64,000 bases of DNA from Bifidobacterium scardovii JCM 12489 = DSM 13734. GTDB lineage: Bacteria > Actinomycetota > Actinomycetes > Actinomycetales > Bifidobacteriaceae. The DNA lies in NCBI RefSeq assembly GCF_001042635.1, contig NZ_AP012331.1:186001-250000 (forward strand), given 5' to 3'. The notes under the pieces were generated by a model. The model had not been told where the DNA came from. It saw nothing but the letters and a program-made list of their open reading frames with translations, and did no database searches. Shown in pieces: positions 40,755 to 49,563 of this stretch (positions are counted from its first letter, which is position 1; each line of letters starts with the position of its first letter). A program made the position numbers and the translations under genes.

Positions 40755-40905
40755 AAATACCGGTGGTTGTGAGATCCGGGCGACATGTGCCCATGCCGTG
40801 AATGCTGGCGGCGTGTGGCTGCAATGGCCGTGCATGCGGCGCGTCGCTCGTACCGCGTGATCGCGCGCGTCAAAAACATGGGAAGCACAAGCATGGGAGT
40901 GGCTG

Positions 40906-41433
40906 ATGGGATTCGAGCAGGAGGCGCTGAGCGAGCTGTACGCCAGCGTATGGGGCAATCGTTCCAAGATGCAGCGGGACTTCACCCGGGGGGTGCATGG
41001 CGAGGCATTCGTTCTGCACGAGTTGTCCTGCAAGGGGACTCAGACGCCGTCGCAGCTCGCCGCGGCGCTGAAGGTGAGTTCCGGCCGCGTGTCCACGGTG
41101 TTGTCGGTTCTGGAGAAGAAGGGCCTGATCACGCGGGATGTCGACCCCGATGACCGGCGCATCATCCGCGTGAACCTGACGGAGGCCGGGCGCACCCGGG
41201 CGGGGCATGACATGGAGGAGCTGCGGTCGGCGGTCTGCTGGATCTTCTCGCAGATGGGGGAGCGGCGCACCCGCGAACTCGTCGAACTGGTCGCGGAATT
41301 CTCCGTATACATGTCGGTGTGCCACCCGGGCAAGGCGCGGCCGACCCCCGAGGAGGTGCGTGCCGCGTTCGCGGAGAACGAAGAGCGCCGTCGCAAGGCG
41401 TTGTCCGATGGGAATCCGGACTGCGGGGCGTAG
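40906..41433 (+). CDS. MarR-family transcriptional regulator
   Basis: A 175-residue MarR-type regulator. The winged helix-turn-helix spans about residues 45-105 (TQTPSQLAAALKVSSGRVST, then the wing with DPDDRRIIRVNLTEAG). The C-terminal tail is Glu/Arg-rich. ATG at 40906 has GGGAGTGG upstream. It stands just upstream of a two-gene ABC exporter on the same strand and shares a 15-bp site with that promoter, so it probably represses both. Confidence 0.9.
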   Translation: MGFEQEALSELYASVWGNRSKMQRDFTRGVHGEAFVLHELSCKGTQTPSQLAAALKVSSGRVSTVLSVLEKKGLITRDVDPDDRRIIRVNLTEAGRTRAGHDMEELRSAVCWIFSQMGERRTRELVELVAEFSVYMSVCHPGKARPTPEEVRAAFAENEERRRKALSDGNPDCGA

Positions 41434-41550
41434 CCGATCCATTCTGAGGCGGGGCGATCGGCCTCCCCGCCACGGCCGCGCGTTGGTTCCCGGCCCTGGC
41501 GATGATGCTCCGGCGTTTCGCTCTCAGGAAATACACAGCATCATGCGTAA

Positions 41551-41565
41551 TATCTCACACTGTAA
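41551..41565. promoter_or_regulatory. Shared operator-like site before ABC exporter
   Basis: TATCTCACACTGTAA, on the opposite strand, equals the site at 40,740 with one base change. It lies 140 bp before the exporter start, in a 271-bp gap that otherwise holds only AT-rich promoter-like sequence. Confidence 0.55.
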
Positions 41566-41704
41566 GTAATTTGCCAATAAGAGATAAATGAACATCGGGA
41601 TACGCGGCATTGCGAACTCGCGGCGCGTATCGGCAGCATCAGCAACATCAGCAACACATCAACAACCGTCAACAACGAAAACAAAAACACCGGAAGGGAA
41701 ACGA

Positions 41705-43576
41705 ATGCTACGCATCATGAAATACCTCTCCAAAGCGGAGATAGGTCAGATGCTCATCGCTCTGGTGACCATCATCGGTCAGGTCTACTTCGACCTGAAG
41801 CTGCCTGACTACATGTCGGACATCACCACCTTGGTCGAGACGCCGGGCAGCGACATGAAGGACATCTGGATCGCCGGCGGCAAGATGCTGCTCATCTCGC
41901 TCGGCTCCGTGGCCTGCGCCATCATCACCGGCTATATCGCCGCGCGCGTGGCCGCCTCGTTCACGCAGCGCCTGCGCTCGCTCGAATTCCGCAAGGTCGA
42001 ATCCTTCGGTCCGGCCGAAATGAGCCAGTTCTCCACCGCCAGCCTCATCACCCGTTCCACCAACGACATCACGCAGGTGCAGATGTTCATCACCATGGGC
42101 CTGCAGCTCATCGTCAAATCGCCGATCATGGCCGTGTGGGCGGTGTGCAAGATCGCCGGCGAAGGCTTCGAATGGACGGTCGCCACCGGCATCGCCGTGG
42201 TGATCCTGCTGGTGGCCATCGTCATCATGATGGCCATGGTCATGCCGAAGTTCAAGGCCATGCAGGCCCTGACCGACAACATCAACCTCGTGGCCCGCGA
42301 AAACCTCACCGGCCTGCGCGTGGTGCGCGCCTACAACGCCGAGGACTACCAGGAATCCAAATTCACCAAGGCCAACAAGGAGCTGACCGAAACCCAGCTG
42401 TTCACCAACCGCGTCATGGCGTTCATGATGCCGCTGATGAACACCATCATGAACGGCCTGATGCTCGCCGTCTACTGGATCGGCGCCTACCTCATCGACG
42501 CCGCCGGCCTCAAGGACAAGCTCACCGTGTTCTCCAACATGGTCGTGTTCTCCAACTATTCCGTGCAGGTCATCATGAGCTTCCTGCTCATGAGCATGGT
42601 GTTCGTGCTCTGGCCGCGCGCCGACGTGTCCGCGCAGCGCATCATGGAGGTGCTCGACACCGAGCCGATCGTCAGGAACGGCACCAAAACCGCCGCCGAT
42701 GTGGCCAAGACCGGGCAGCGGGGCACCGTGGAGTTCCGCAATGTCAGCTTCACCTACCCGGATTCGCGCGAGGCGATGCTTGAAGGCATCAGCTTCACCG
42801 CCAAGCAGGGCCAGACCGTGGCGTTCATCGGCTCCACCGGTTCCGGCAAATCCTCGCTCATCAATCTCGTGCCGCGCTTCTACGACGTCAGCCAGGGCCA
42901 GGTGCTGGTCGACGGCGTGGACGTGCGCGACTACGACCTGAAGTCCCTGCGCGACAAGATCGGCTACGTGCCGCAGCAGTCCGTGCTGTTCAAGGGCACC
43001 GTGGCCTCCAACGTGAGCTACGGCGACCAGCCCGGAGAGTCGTCGGATGTCGAGATGGCGGACACCTCCACCCCGGCCGGGCGCAAGCGCGAGGCCGAGC
43101 TGATCGCCGCCGGCAGGGCCGCGGAAGGCGCCGATATGCCGGCCGAGCAGCTGGACCGCATCAAGGCCGCGGCCGGCGTGGCCCAGGCCAGCGAATTCGT
43201 GGAGCGCATGGACGGCGAGTATTCCGCCGCGATCGCCCAGGGCGGCTCGAACGTGTCCGGCGGCCAGAAGCAGCGCCTGTCGATTGCGCGCGCGGTGTAC
43301 CGTCACCCGGAAATCCTGATTTTCGACGACTCGTTCTCCGCGCTCGATTTCAAGACCGACCGCGAAGTGCGCGACGCGCTCGCCCGCGAGGCCAAGGATT
43401 CCACCAAGCTCATCGTGGCCCAGCGCATCGGCACCATCATGAACGCCGACCGCATCGTCGTGCTCGACGATGGCAAGGTCGTGGGTCAGGGTACGCACAA
43501 GGAACTGCTTGAGGACTGCGACGTGTACCGCCAGATCGCCGAATCCCAGCTCAGCCAGTCGGAGCTTACCGCGTAG
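41705..43576 (+). CDS. ABC exporter half-transporter with degenerate ATPase site
   Basis: A 623-residue exporter subunit with six membrane helices (about residues 1-320) and a nucleotide-binding domain. Walker A is GSTGSGKSS and the signature is VSGGQKQR, but Walker B reads ILIFDD, with Asp in place of the catalytic Glu. This is typical of the degenerate half of heterodimeric multidrug exporters. A charged insertion of about 45 residues lies before the signature (about 440-485). The frame opens at 41588, but ATG at 41705 with AAGGGAAA upstream is preferred. It pairs with the next gene. Confidence 0.92.
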   Translation: MLRIMKYLSKAEIGQMLIALVTIIGQVYFDLKLPDYMSDITTLVETPGSDMKDIWIAGGKMLLISLGSVACAIITGYIAARVAASFTQRLRSLEFRKVESFGPAEMSQFSTASLITRSTNDITQVQMFITMGLQLIVKSPIMAVWAVCKIAGEGFEWTVATGIAVVILLVAIVIMMAMVMPKFKAMQALTDNINLVARENLTGLRVVRAYNAEDYQESKFTKANKELTETQLFTNRVMAFMMPLMNTIMNGLMLAVYWIGAYLIDAAGLKDKLTVFSNMVVFSNYSVQVIMSFLLMSMVFVLWPRADVSAQRIMEVLDTEPIVRNGTKTAADVAKTGQRGTVEFRNVSFTYPDSREAMLEGISFTAKQGQTVAFIGSTGSGKSSLINLVPRFYDVSQGQVLVDGVDVRDYDLKSLRDKIGYVPQQSVLFKGTVASNVSYGDQPGESSDVEMADTSTPAGRKREAELIAAGRAAEGADMPAEQLDRIKAAAGVAQASEFVERMDGEYSAAIAQGGSNVSGGQKQRLSIARAVYRHPEILIFDDSFSALDFKTDREVRDALAREAKDSTKLIVAQRIGTIMNADRIVVLDDGKVVGQGTHKELLEDCDVYRQIAESQLSQSELTA

Positions 43577-43586
43577 GGGCTTACCA

Positions 43587-43684
43587 GGCTCCCGCTGGCG
43601 GGAGCTGTCGAGCATAGCGAGACTGAGGGTGGTCTCCGATCTCCCCTCAGTCACTTCGTGACGGCTCCCCTCCAGAGGGGAGCC
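43587..43684. repeat. Paired GGCTCCCCTC repeat between exporter genes
   Basis: Two hairpin units (43587-43605 and 43662-43684) flank inward-facing CTGAGG and CTCCCCTCAG segments, giving a symmetric composite. It sits inside the exporter operon and may tune expression of the second subunit. Confidence 0.75.
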
Positions 43685-43707
43685 AGGAAACAAAGGACTT
43701 AACACAA

Positions 43708-45543
43708 ATGCCAAGAGGACCAATGGGCGGTGGGCGCACCACCGAAAAGCCCAACGACTTCGGCAAGGTCATGGGCAAGCTCGTGAACTATTGCCGCAAC
43801 TATCTTCCCGTCATCGTCATCGCGCTCGTCCTGGGCGCGGCCGGCACCGTCTGCCAGATCGTCGGCCCGGACAAGCTCAAGGACATGACCAACGAAATCG
43901 TCAAGGGCCTGCCCGCCATCGTCAACGGCAAGCCGGTGATGAATTCGGTCGATTTCGGCGCTGTCGGTCATATCGCCTGGACGCTGGTGGCCCTGTACGT
44001 GGGCTATGCGGTGCTCGGCTACGTGCAGAGCTGGATGATGGCCAACGTCACCCAGCGCACGGCCCAGCGCCTGCGCGAGTCGATCTCGGTCAAGATCAAC
44101 AAACTGCCGCTCAAGTACTTCGACAAGGTCAGCTACGGCGACGTGCTCTCCCGCATCACCAACGACGTGGACGCCATCGGCCAGACGTTGGGCCAGTCGC
44201 TCGGCTCGCTGATCACCTCGGTGACGCTGTTCGTGGGCGCGCTGGTGATGATGTTCTACAACAACGTCATCATGACCCTGTGCGCCATCGGCGCCAGCGT
44301 CCTGGGCCTGATCATCATGATGGTCATCATGAAGGCGTCCCAGAAGTACTTCTCCCGCCAGCAGATCGCGCTTGGCGACGTCAACGGCCATGTGGAGGAG
44401 ATGTACGCCGGCCACCTCATCGTCAAGGCGTACAACGGCGAGGCCGACTCGATCCGCCGCTTCGAGAAGTACAACTCGGACCTCTACGAGTCCGGCTGGA
44501 AGTCGCAGTTCCTCTCCGGCCTGATGATGCCGCTCATGAACTTCGTTGGCAACTTCGGCTACGTGGTGGTGTGCGTGGTCGGCGCGGCGCTCGCGCTCGA
44601 CGGGCAGATCGAGTTCGGCGTGATCGTGGCGTTCATGATGTACATCCGCCTGTTCACCCAGCCGCTCTCGCAGTTCGCGCAGGCCTTCCAGAACCTGCAG
44701 CGCTGCGCGGCCGCCGCCGAGCGCGTGTTCGGCTTCCTCGAGGAGCCGGAGATGGAGGACGAATCCGGCAAGTCCGCCTTGCTCGGGGCAAACGGCCACG
44801 AGGTGAAGGGCAACGTGGAATTCAGCCATGTGCGGTTCGGCTACGAGCCGGACAAGCCGATCATCCACGACTTCTCGGCTGACGTGAAGGCCGGCCAGAA
44901 GGTGGCCATCGTCGGTCCGACCGGCGCCGGCAAGACCACCATGGTCAACCTGCTCATGCGCTTCTACGAGATTTCCGGCGGCTCGATCTCGATCGACGGC
45001 GTGGACACCAAGTCCGTGCCGCGCTGGAACGTGCACGACCAGTTCTCGATGGTGCTGCAGGATACATGGGTGTTCCGCGGCACCGTGCGCGAGAACATCG
45101 CCTACTCCAAGCCGGGCGTGACCGACAGGCAGATCGAGGACGCCTGCAAGGCCGTTGGCCTCGACCGTTTCATCCGCTCGCTGCCGCAGGGCTACGACAC
45201 CGTGCTCGACGACAAGTCGAGCCTGTCGCAGGGGCAGAAGCAGCTGCTCACCATCGCCCGCGCGATGGTGCAGGACGCTCCGATCCTGATTCTCGACGAG
45301 GCCACCAGCTCCGTCGACACCCGCACCGAGGAGCTGATCCAGAAGGCGATGGACGCGCTGACGGTCGGGCGCACGAGCTTCGTGATCGCCCACCGCCTGT
45401 CCACGATCCGCGACGCCGACATGATCCTGGTGATGAACCACGGCGACGTGATCGAGCGCGGCACGCACGATGAGCTGCTCAAGGCCGGCGGCTTCTACGC
45501 CGATCTGTACAACAGCCAGTTCACGCTGACTGGCGCACGATAA
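43708..45543 (+). CDS. ABC exporter half-transporter with canonical ATPase site
   Basis: A 611-residue partner subunit. Six membrane helices (about 30-330) are followed by a nucleotide-binding domain with Walker A GPTGAGKTT, Walker B ILILDEATSSVD with the catalytic Glu, and the variant signature LSQGQKQ. The pairing of this half with the degenerate half upstream fits heterodimeric exporters such as BmrCD or TM287/288. Its 3' end overlaps the convergent LacI gene by 23 bp. The cargo is unknown; drug or peptide export under MarR control is likely. Confidence 0.92.
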   Translation: MPRGPMGGGRTTEKPNDFGKVMGKLVNYCRNYLPVIVIALVLGAAGTVCQIVGPDKLKDMTNEIVKGLPAIVNGKPVMNSVDFGAVGHIAWTLVALYVGYAVLGYVQSWMMANVTQRTAQRLRESISVKINKLPLKYFDKVSYGDVLSRITNDVDAIGQTLGQSLGSLITSVTLFVGALVMMFYNNVIMTLCAIGASVLGLIIMMVIMKASQKYFSRQQIALGDVNGHVEEMYAGHLIVKAYNGEADSIRRFEKYNSDLYESGWKSQFLSGLMMPLMNFVGNFGYVVVCVVGAALALDGQIEFGVIVAFMMYIRLFTQPLSQFAQAFQNLQRCAAAAERVFGFLEEPEMEDESGKSALLGANGHEVKGNVEFSHVRFGYEPDKPIIHDFSADVKAGQKVAIVGPTGAGKTTMVNLLMRFYEISGGSISIDGVDTKSVPRWNVHDQFSMVLQDTWVFRGTVRENIAYSKPGVTDRQIEDACKAVGLDRFIRSLPQGYDTVLDDKSSLSQGQKQLLTIARAMVQDAPILILDEATSSVDTRTEELIQKAMDALTVGRTSFVIAHRLSTIRDADMILVMNHGDVIERGTHDELLKAGGFYADLYNSQFTLTGAR

Positions 45544-46525
45544 GCTCGCCGGTGAGCGTTATGGAATCGGGGCCGGTATCCCTGCCGTCGTCGAGCTGCC
45601 GCAGCAGCATGTCGACGGAGGTGATGCCGGCCCTTCTGAAATCCTGCCGGTAGGTGGTCAGCGCCGGTCTCCAGATCGCCGACAGCGGATGGTCGTCGAA
45701 GCCGACGACGCGAACGTCGCCCGGGATGCGCCGCCCCTCGTCCATAAGACCGCTCATCAGGCCCATGGCGATCTCGTCGTTGCCGGCGAAAATGGCGGTG
45801 ATATCCGGCCGATGGGCGAATTGGCGCCCGAGATCGCGCGCCTTGTCGGGCGACCACCCGACCGTGAATGATTCCGGAATGTCGAGGCCGCGGTTGCGCA
45901 GTGCCGCCCGCCAGCCGCTGGAGCGGTTCCGCCCGCCGCCGGCTCCGGGGACCGAAACGTGGTGCACGGTCGGTGCCCCGGTGCGCAGCAGGTATTCGGT
46001 CAGGCGCAGCCCCGCTTGGTATTCGTCGAGCGAGATATGCGCATGGTAGGGGTCGAAGTCGCCGCCTATCACCACGCAGGGCATGGATTCCGGGATATAG
46101 GTGACGGCCTTGATGGCCGTATCGTCGTATTTGAGTACGATGATGCCGCAGGGATGCTGGTCCAGCGCCATGCAGACCGCCGCCTTGCCGGATTCGGTCG
46201 ATTCCTCGTCGAGCTTGGAGATCGTGACCGCATAGCCGAGTTCCCGGGCGCGGTCTTCGATGCCTTGAATAGTGACCGCCGACCCGAGCAGCGTGGTGTT
46301 GCTGGACAATACGGCGATGCTCTTCGTCGAGGCGGTGACCAGTCCTCGGGCGATGCCGCTGGGGCGGTACTCCAGCAGGGCGATGGCCTTCGCGATGCTG
46401 GCGCTCGCCTCTTCGCTGATATGCGAGGAATGGTTGAGATAGCGGGAGACGGTGGACACCGAGGTCCCGGCAAGGGCGGCGACGTCCTTGATCGTGGGGG
46501 TGCGTTTCGTCGGTTCCTTTGGCAT
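45521..46525 (-). CDS. LacI-family transcriptional regulator
   Basis: A 334-residue LacI-type regulator. The helix-turn-helix is TIKDVAALAGTSVSTVSRYL (about residues 10-29), followed by a sugar-binding sensor domain. The start at 46525 has GGGAGA upstream; the open frame continues but is untranslated. It is divergent from the sugar importer at 47,069, and two 16-bp palindromes in the gap are its likely operators. Its tail overlaps the convergent exporter gene. Confidence 0.9.
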   Translation of the reverse strand: MPKEPTKRTPTIKDVAALAGTSVSTVSRYLNHSSHISEEASASIAKAIALLEYRPSGIARGLVTASTKSIAVLSSNTTLLGSAVTIQGIEDRARELGYAVTISKLDEESTESGKAAVCMALDQHPCGIIVLKYDDTAIKAVTYIPESMPCVVIGGDFDPYHAHISLDEYQAGLRLTEYLLRTGAPTVHHVSVPGAGGGRNRSSGWRAALRNRGLDIPESFTVGWSPDKARDLGRQFAHRPDITAIFAGNDEIAMGLMSGLMDEGRRIPGDVRVVGFDDHPLSAIWRPALTTYRQDFRRAGITSVDMLLRQLDDGRDTGPDSITLTGELIVRQSA

Positions 46526-46658
46526 GGTTCTCCCATTCATTTCTTGTGCGATTACGCCGTGCTGCATCGCCCATGCAGAGTGCCGAAGGGTGATTGAGGG
46601 GACGCTATATGCCCCTAAGTATAACGATGCGACACTGCTCGGGCAACCACATGGGTGC

Positions 46659-46674
46659 ATGGATACGATACCAT
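46659..46674. promoter_or_regulatory. LacI operator, copy 1
   Basis: ATGGATACGATACCAT is a near palindrome and differs from copy 2 at two central bases. It directly abuts TATAAT. Confidence 0.6.
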
Positions 46675-46850
46675 ATAATCCCGCAATGGGCCATATTTGC
46701 GGTGTGTGTGCCGTGCCGCTCGGTCTGTTGGCTGACTGGATTGATGCGGTGATTTTTGTTGGAATATCAACGATTATGGATAATTGTACGCCGGAATTTG
46801 GCGATGGTTCCGAATGGGTGACACGCGCGAAAGCCGTTTGGGAAGTTGTC

Positions 46851-46866
46851 ATGGAACCGATACCAT
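46851..46866. promoter_or_regulatory. LacI operator, copy 2
   Basis: ATGGAACCGATACCAT, flanked by C and G to give an 18-bp palindrome-like site, lies 192 bp from copy 1 and about 200 bp before the importer's lipoprotein gene. Confidence 0.6.
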
Positions 46867-47068
46867 GATAGAGTTTTCGCATGGCACGGGCGCGAGGCCG
46901 CTAGGGAAACGGAGGCAATCGCTGCAAGTGCACGGTGCATTGATGCGGGGCCCTCCGCGCGGTAGCGGCATGGGCGCCGGGCGCCGTGCCGACCACGCGC
47001 GGCCATGGGGACGACGGTTCATGCGAGCGGTTCGTCATAACGGTTCATACCGAGAGAAAGGTCAATCA

Positions 47069-48424
47069 ATGAAGATTCTCACTGTCAGGAAGACGATTAC
47101 GGCCGTCGCGGCCGTCGCCGCGGCCTCGATGGCCCTGGCCGGGTGCTCCAATCCCACCGCGGGCGGCGGCGCCGGTGCGGGGGCGGATCCTTCGTCCGCC
47201 GATTATTGGCCGTCGGCCACCGCCAAGCTTGACGGCGTCGAGCTGAAGATGTGGGCGGCCCAGACCTCGAACAAGATTCCCGCCAAGGTGATCGAAGGAT
47301 TCGAGAAGGCCACCGGGGCCAAGGTTTCGGTCGAGACCATTCCCGACCCCTATGAGCAGAACGTGCAGACCAAGGTGACCACCGGCGATGTGCCGAACCT
47401 TGCGATGTGGCAGCCGACCAAGTCGATGCTCGCCGGATTCATCGCGCAGGACAAGCTGCAGAAGCTCGACAAGGCGCCGTGGGTCGGCAACTATGTCGAG
47501 GGCGTGGCCGACGCTGGCGGCGTTGTGGACGGCACCCGCTATGCGGCGATGGTGTCGATGCCGTCGGTGCAGGGCGTCTTCTACAACAAGGACGTCTTCA
47601 AGAAGGCCGGCGTCACCGACATGCCGAAGAACTGGAACGAGATGGTCGAGGCCGCCCGCAAGATCAAGTCGACCGGCGCCGCCGACTCCGCGTTCTTCGA
47701 GGCCGGCGGTTCGCAGTGGACCACGCAGTACGCGGTGAGCGTGCAGCTGGCCGATGCCGCCAAGAAGGGACTGTGGGACCGCATCAACACCGGCGAGGAG
47801 AAGTTCACCGACAAGACCGTGCAGGGCGCGGTGGACAACTACAAGGCGCTGTTCGACGAGGGCCTGTACAACAAGGACGCCACCACCGCCAAGGACTCCG
47901 ACGAGGCCGCGGCCCTGTGGGAAGGCAAGACCGGCATGTTCATCGCCGTGGGCGGCCTGTTCAATTCCGTGGCCGCGCTCGCCAAGAACGACAAGACCGC
48001 GCTTGACGAGAAGATCGGCTTCTTCCCGATCTCGACCGAGGGCAACATCGGCACGATCATCCCGGAGCAGACGAACGCCGTCATCTCCTTCAAGTCCGGC
48101 GACGCCAAGAAGGACGCCGCTGCCCGCCAGTTCATCAACTACTGGATGAGCGACGGCTATGCCGACTTCGTCAAGGACCAGAACGTCATCTCCGTGCTCA
48201 AGGACGTCAAGTCCCCCGACACAATCCCGCAGGCGCTGCTGGACGCCGCCGATTCCATCAAGACCGGCGTCGGCTCCATGCAGTCGCTCGCCATCGCCAA
48301 CCCCGACCTGTACCTGTACCTGGCCGAGATGATCACCGGCACCAAGAAGCCGGAAGACGTGACCAAGGCCACGCAGGATCAGTTCGCCCAGCTCGCCAAG
48401 GCGCAGGGCGCCAAGGGGTTCTAG
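47069..48424 (+). CDS. Sugar ABC transporter solute-binding lipoprotein
   Basis: A 451-residue family-1 extracellular solute-binding protein. The signal sequence ends in ALAGC, so Cys26 is lipidated. A Gly/Ala-rich linker precedes the ligand-binding lobes. ATG at 47069 has GAGAAAGG upstream; the longer open frame is not supported. It opens the importer operon with two permeases, controlled by the divergent LacI. It is unlike the lipoprotein at 42 in sequence, so a different sugar is expected. Confidence 0.92.
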   Translation: MKILTVRKTITAVAAVAAASMALAGCSNPTAGGGAGAGADPSSADYWPSATAKLDGVELKMWAAQTSNKIPAKVIEGFEKATGAKVSVETIPDPYEQNVQTKVTTGDVPNLAMWQPTKSMLAGFIAQDKLQKLDKAPWVGNYVEGVADAGGVVDGTRYAAMVSMPSVQGVFYNKDVFKKAGVTDMPKNWNEMVEAARKIKSTGAADSAFFEAGGSQWTTQYAVSVQLADAAKKGLWDRINTGEEKFTDKTVQGAVDNYKALFDEGLYNKDATTAKDSDEAAALWEGKTGMFIAVGGLFNSVAALAKNDKTALDEKIGFFPISTEGNIGTIIPEQTNAVISFKSGDAKKDAAARQFINYWMSDGYADFVKDQNVISVLKDVKSPDTIPQALLDAADSIKTGVGSMQSLAIANPDLYLYLAEMITGTKKPEDVTKATQDQFAQLAKAQGAKGF

Positions 48425-48443
48425 TTATCCCGCGCCATAAGCT

Positions 48444-48551
48444 GGCTCCCCTCTCGGAGGGGAGCTGGCCGCGAAGCGGTCTGAGGGGAGCATTGCCGCG
48501 AACGCCTGCATCAAGCCGATTCGCATGCGCTCCCCCCCATAAAGGGGAGCC
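48444..48551. repeat. Paired GGCTCCCCTC repeat inside importer operon
   Basis: The hairpin GGCTCCCCTC/GAGGGGAGCT (48444-48466) and the segment CTGAGGGGAG are followed by the opposite half ending AAAGGGGAGCC (48541-48551). It lies between the lipoprotein and permease genes, where a partial terminator would favour lipoprotein mRNA. Confidence 0.75.
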
Positions 48552-48606
48552 GAAATGTTCGACGAACTTGCGGCGCAAGCCACCAGCGGATTTGGAGAGG
48601 AATACG

Positions 48607-49563
48607 ATGACATCATCACATGCGCTCGAGGGCGGTGCGAACGCCCCAAGACGGGCGGGCGGGGCCGGTCGATCCGGCGGCCTGGCCCAGTCGATACTGA
48701 AGAAGAACTACCCGCTGCGGTACATCGTGCCGGCGTTCGCCATTCTGCTGGTGTTCTTCTTCGTCCCGACCGTTCTGAACTTCGTCTACGCCTTCACCAA
48801 CTGGTCGGCGTTCTCGAAGACCATCGAGTTCAACGGGCTCGATAATTTCTTCGACCTGTTCCAGTCTGGCACGCTGGTGCGCGACCTGCGCACGACGATC
48901 ATCTACGCGCTGCTGGTGGCCGTTTTCCAGAACGGGTTCGGCTTGCTGCTGGCCGTGTTCCTCGAGGACGACACGCGCATCAACCGCTTTGCCCGCGTGA
49001 TGTTCTTCGTGCCGGTGATCATGTCGGCGCTGGCCGTCGGCTACATCTGGCAGGCGGTGCTCAAGCCCGACGGGGCATTCAACCAGATCCTGTCGTTCTT
49101 CACCGGCCACCAGATCGACGTGGCGTGGCTCGGCTCCACCACCTGGACGATCGTGCTGGTCGCCGCGATCCACGGCTGGAAGTGGATGGGCCTGTCGATG
49201 CTGGTGTTCCTCGCCGGTCTCAAGACCATCGACGCCGATGTGCTGGAAGCCGCCGCGATCGACGGCGCGAACCGCCGCCAGGTGTTCTGGAAGATCAAGT
49301 TCCCGCTGCTGGCGCCAGCGTTCACGTTCAACGTGGCCACGTCGCTGCTCGGCTCGATGAACGGCTTCGATATCGTGCAGTCCACCACGGCCGGCGGCCC
49401 GGGCGGCTCCACGGAGATCCTCAACATCTTCGTGTGGCGCACCTTCGGGCAGGGCCTGTATTCGCAGTCGACCACGATGAGCCTGGTGCTGTTCATCATG
49501 GTCATGGCCATCGCGGTGCCGCTGATCTGGTACCTGCGCAGAAGGGAATCGAAGATCCTATGA
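48607..49563 (+). CDS. Sugar ABC transporter permease (MalF/UgpA type)
   Basis: A 318-residue permease with about six membrane helices and the EAA loop EAAAIDGA. The start at 48607 has GGAGAGGA upstream; another frame open from 48555 is not coding. It overlaps the next permease by four bases (ATGA). Together with the flanking lipoprotein and permease it forms the second sugar importer of the window. Confidence 0.9.
   Translation: MTSSHALEGGANAPRRAGGAGRSGGLAQSILKKNYPLRYIVPAFAILLVFFFVPTVLNFVYAFTNWSAFSKTIEFNGLDNFFDLFQSGTLVRDLRTTIIYALLVAVFQNGFGLLLAVFLEDDTRINRFARVMFFVPVIMSALAVGYIWQAVLKPDGAFNQILSFFTGHQIDVAWLGSTTWTIVLVAAIHGWKWMGLSMLVFLAGLKTIDADVLEAAAIDGANRRQVFWKIKFPLLAPAFTFNVATSLLGSMNGFDIVQSTTAGGPGGSTEILNIFVWRTFGQGLYSQSTTMSLVLFIMVMAIAVPLIWYLRRRESKIL

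Larger units (their letters stand above)
46526..47068. other. 543-bp divergent control region of second sugar importer
   Basis: Apart from the two operators listed separately, the gap has a TATAAT at 46674-46679 that overlaps the first operator and a GAGAAAGG ribosome site before 47069. One long open frame crosses it (from 46784 into the lipoprotein gene) but lacks a ribosome site and family match, so I see no further gene. Confidence 0.5.

Noticed and set aside
46784..47068. A 95-residue N-terminal extension of the second solute-binding protein
   Set aside because: It would bury the lipoprotein signal sequence inside the protein; ATG at 47069 has a ribosome site and a perfect signal peptide.
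48555..48845. A frame beginning MFDELAAQATSG just before the second importer's permease
   Set aside because: It runs out of frame into the permease gene and no ribosome site with proper spacing is seen. A short leader peptide is possible but unsupported.
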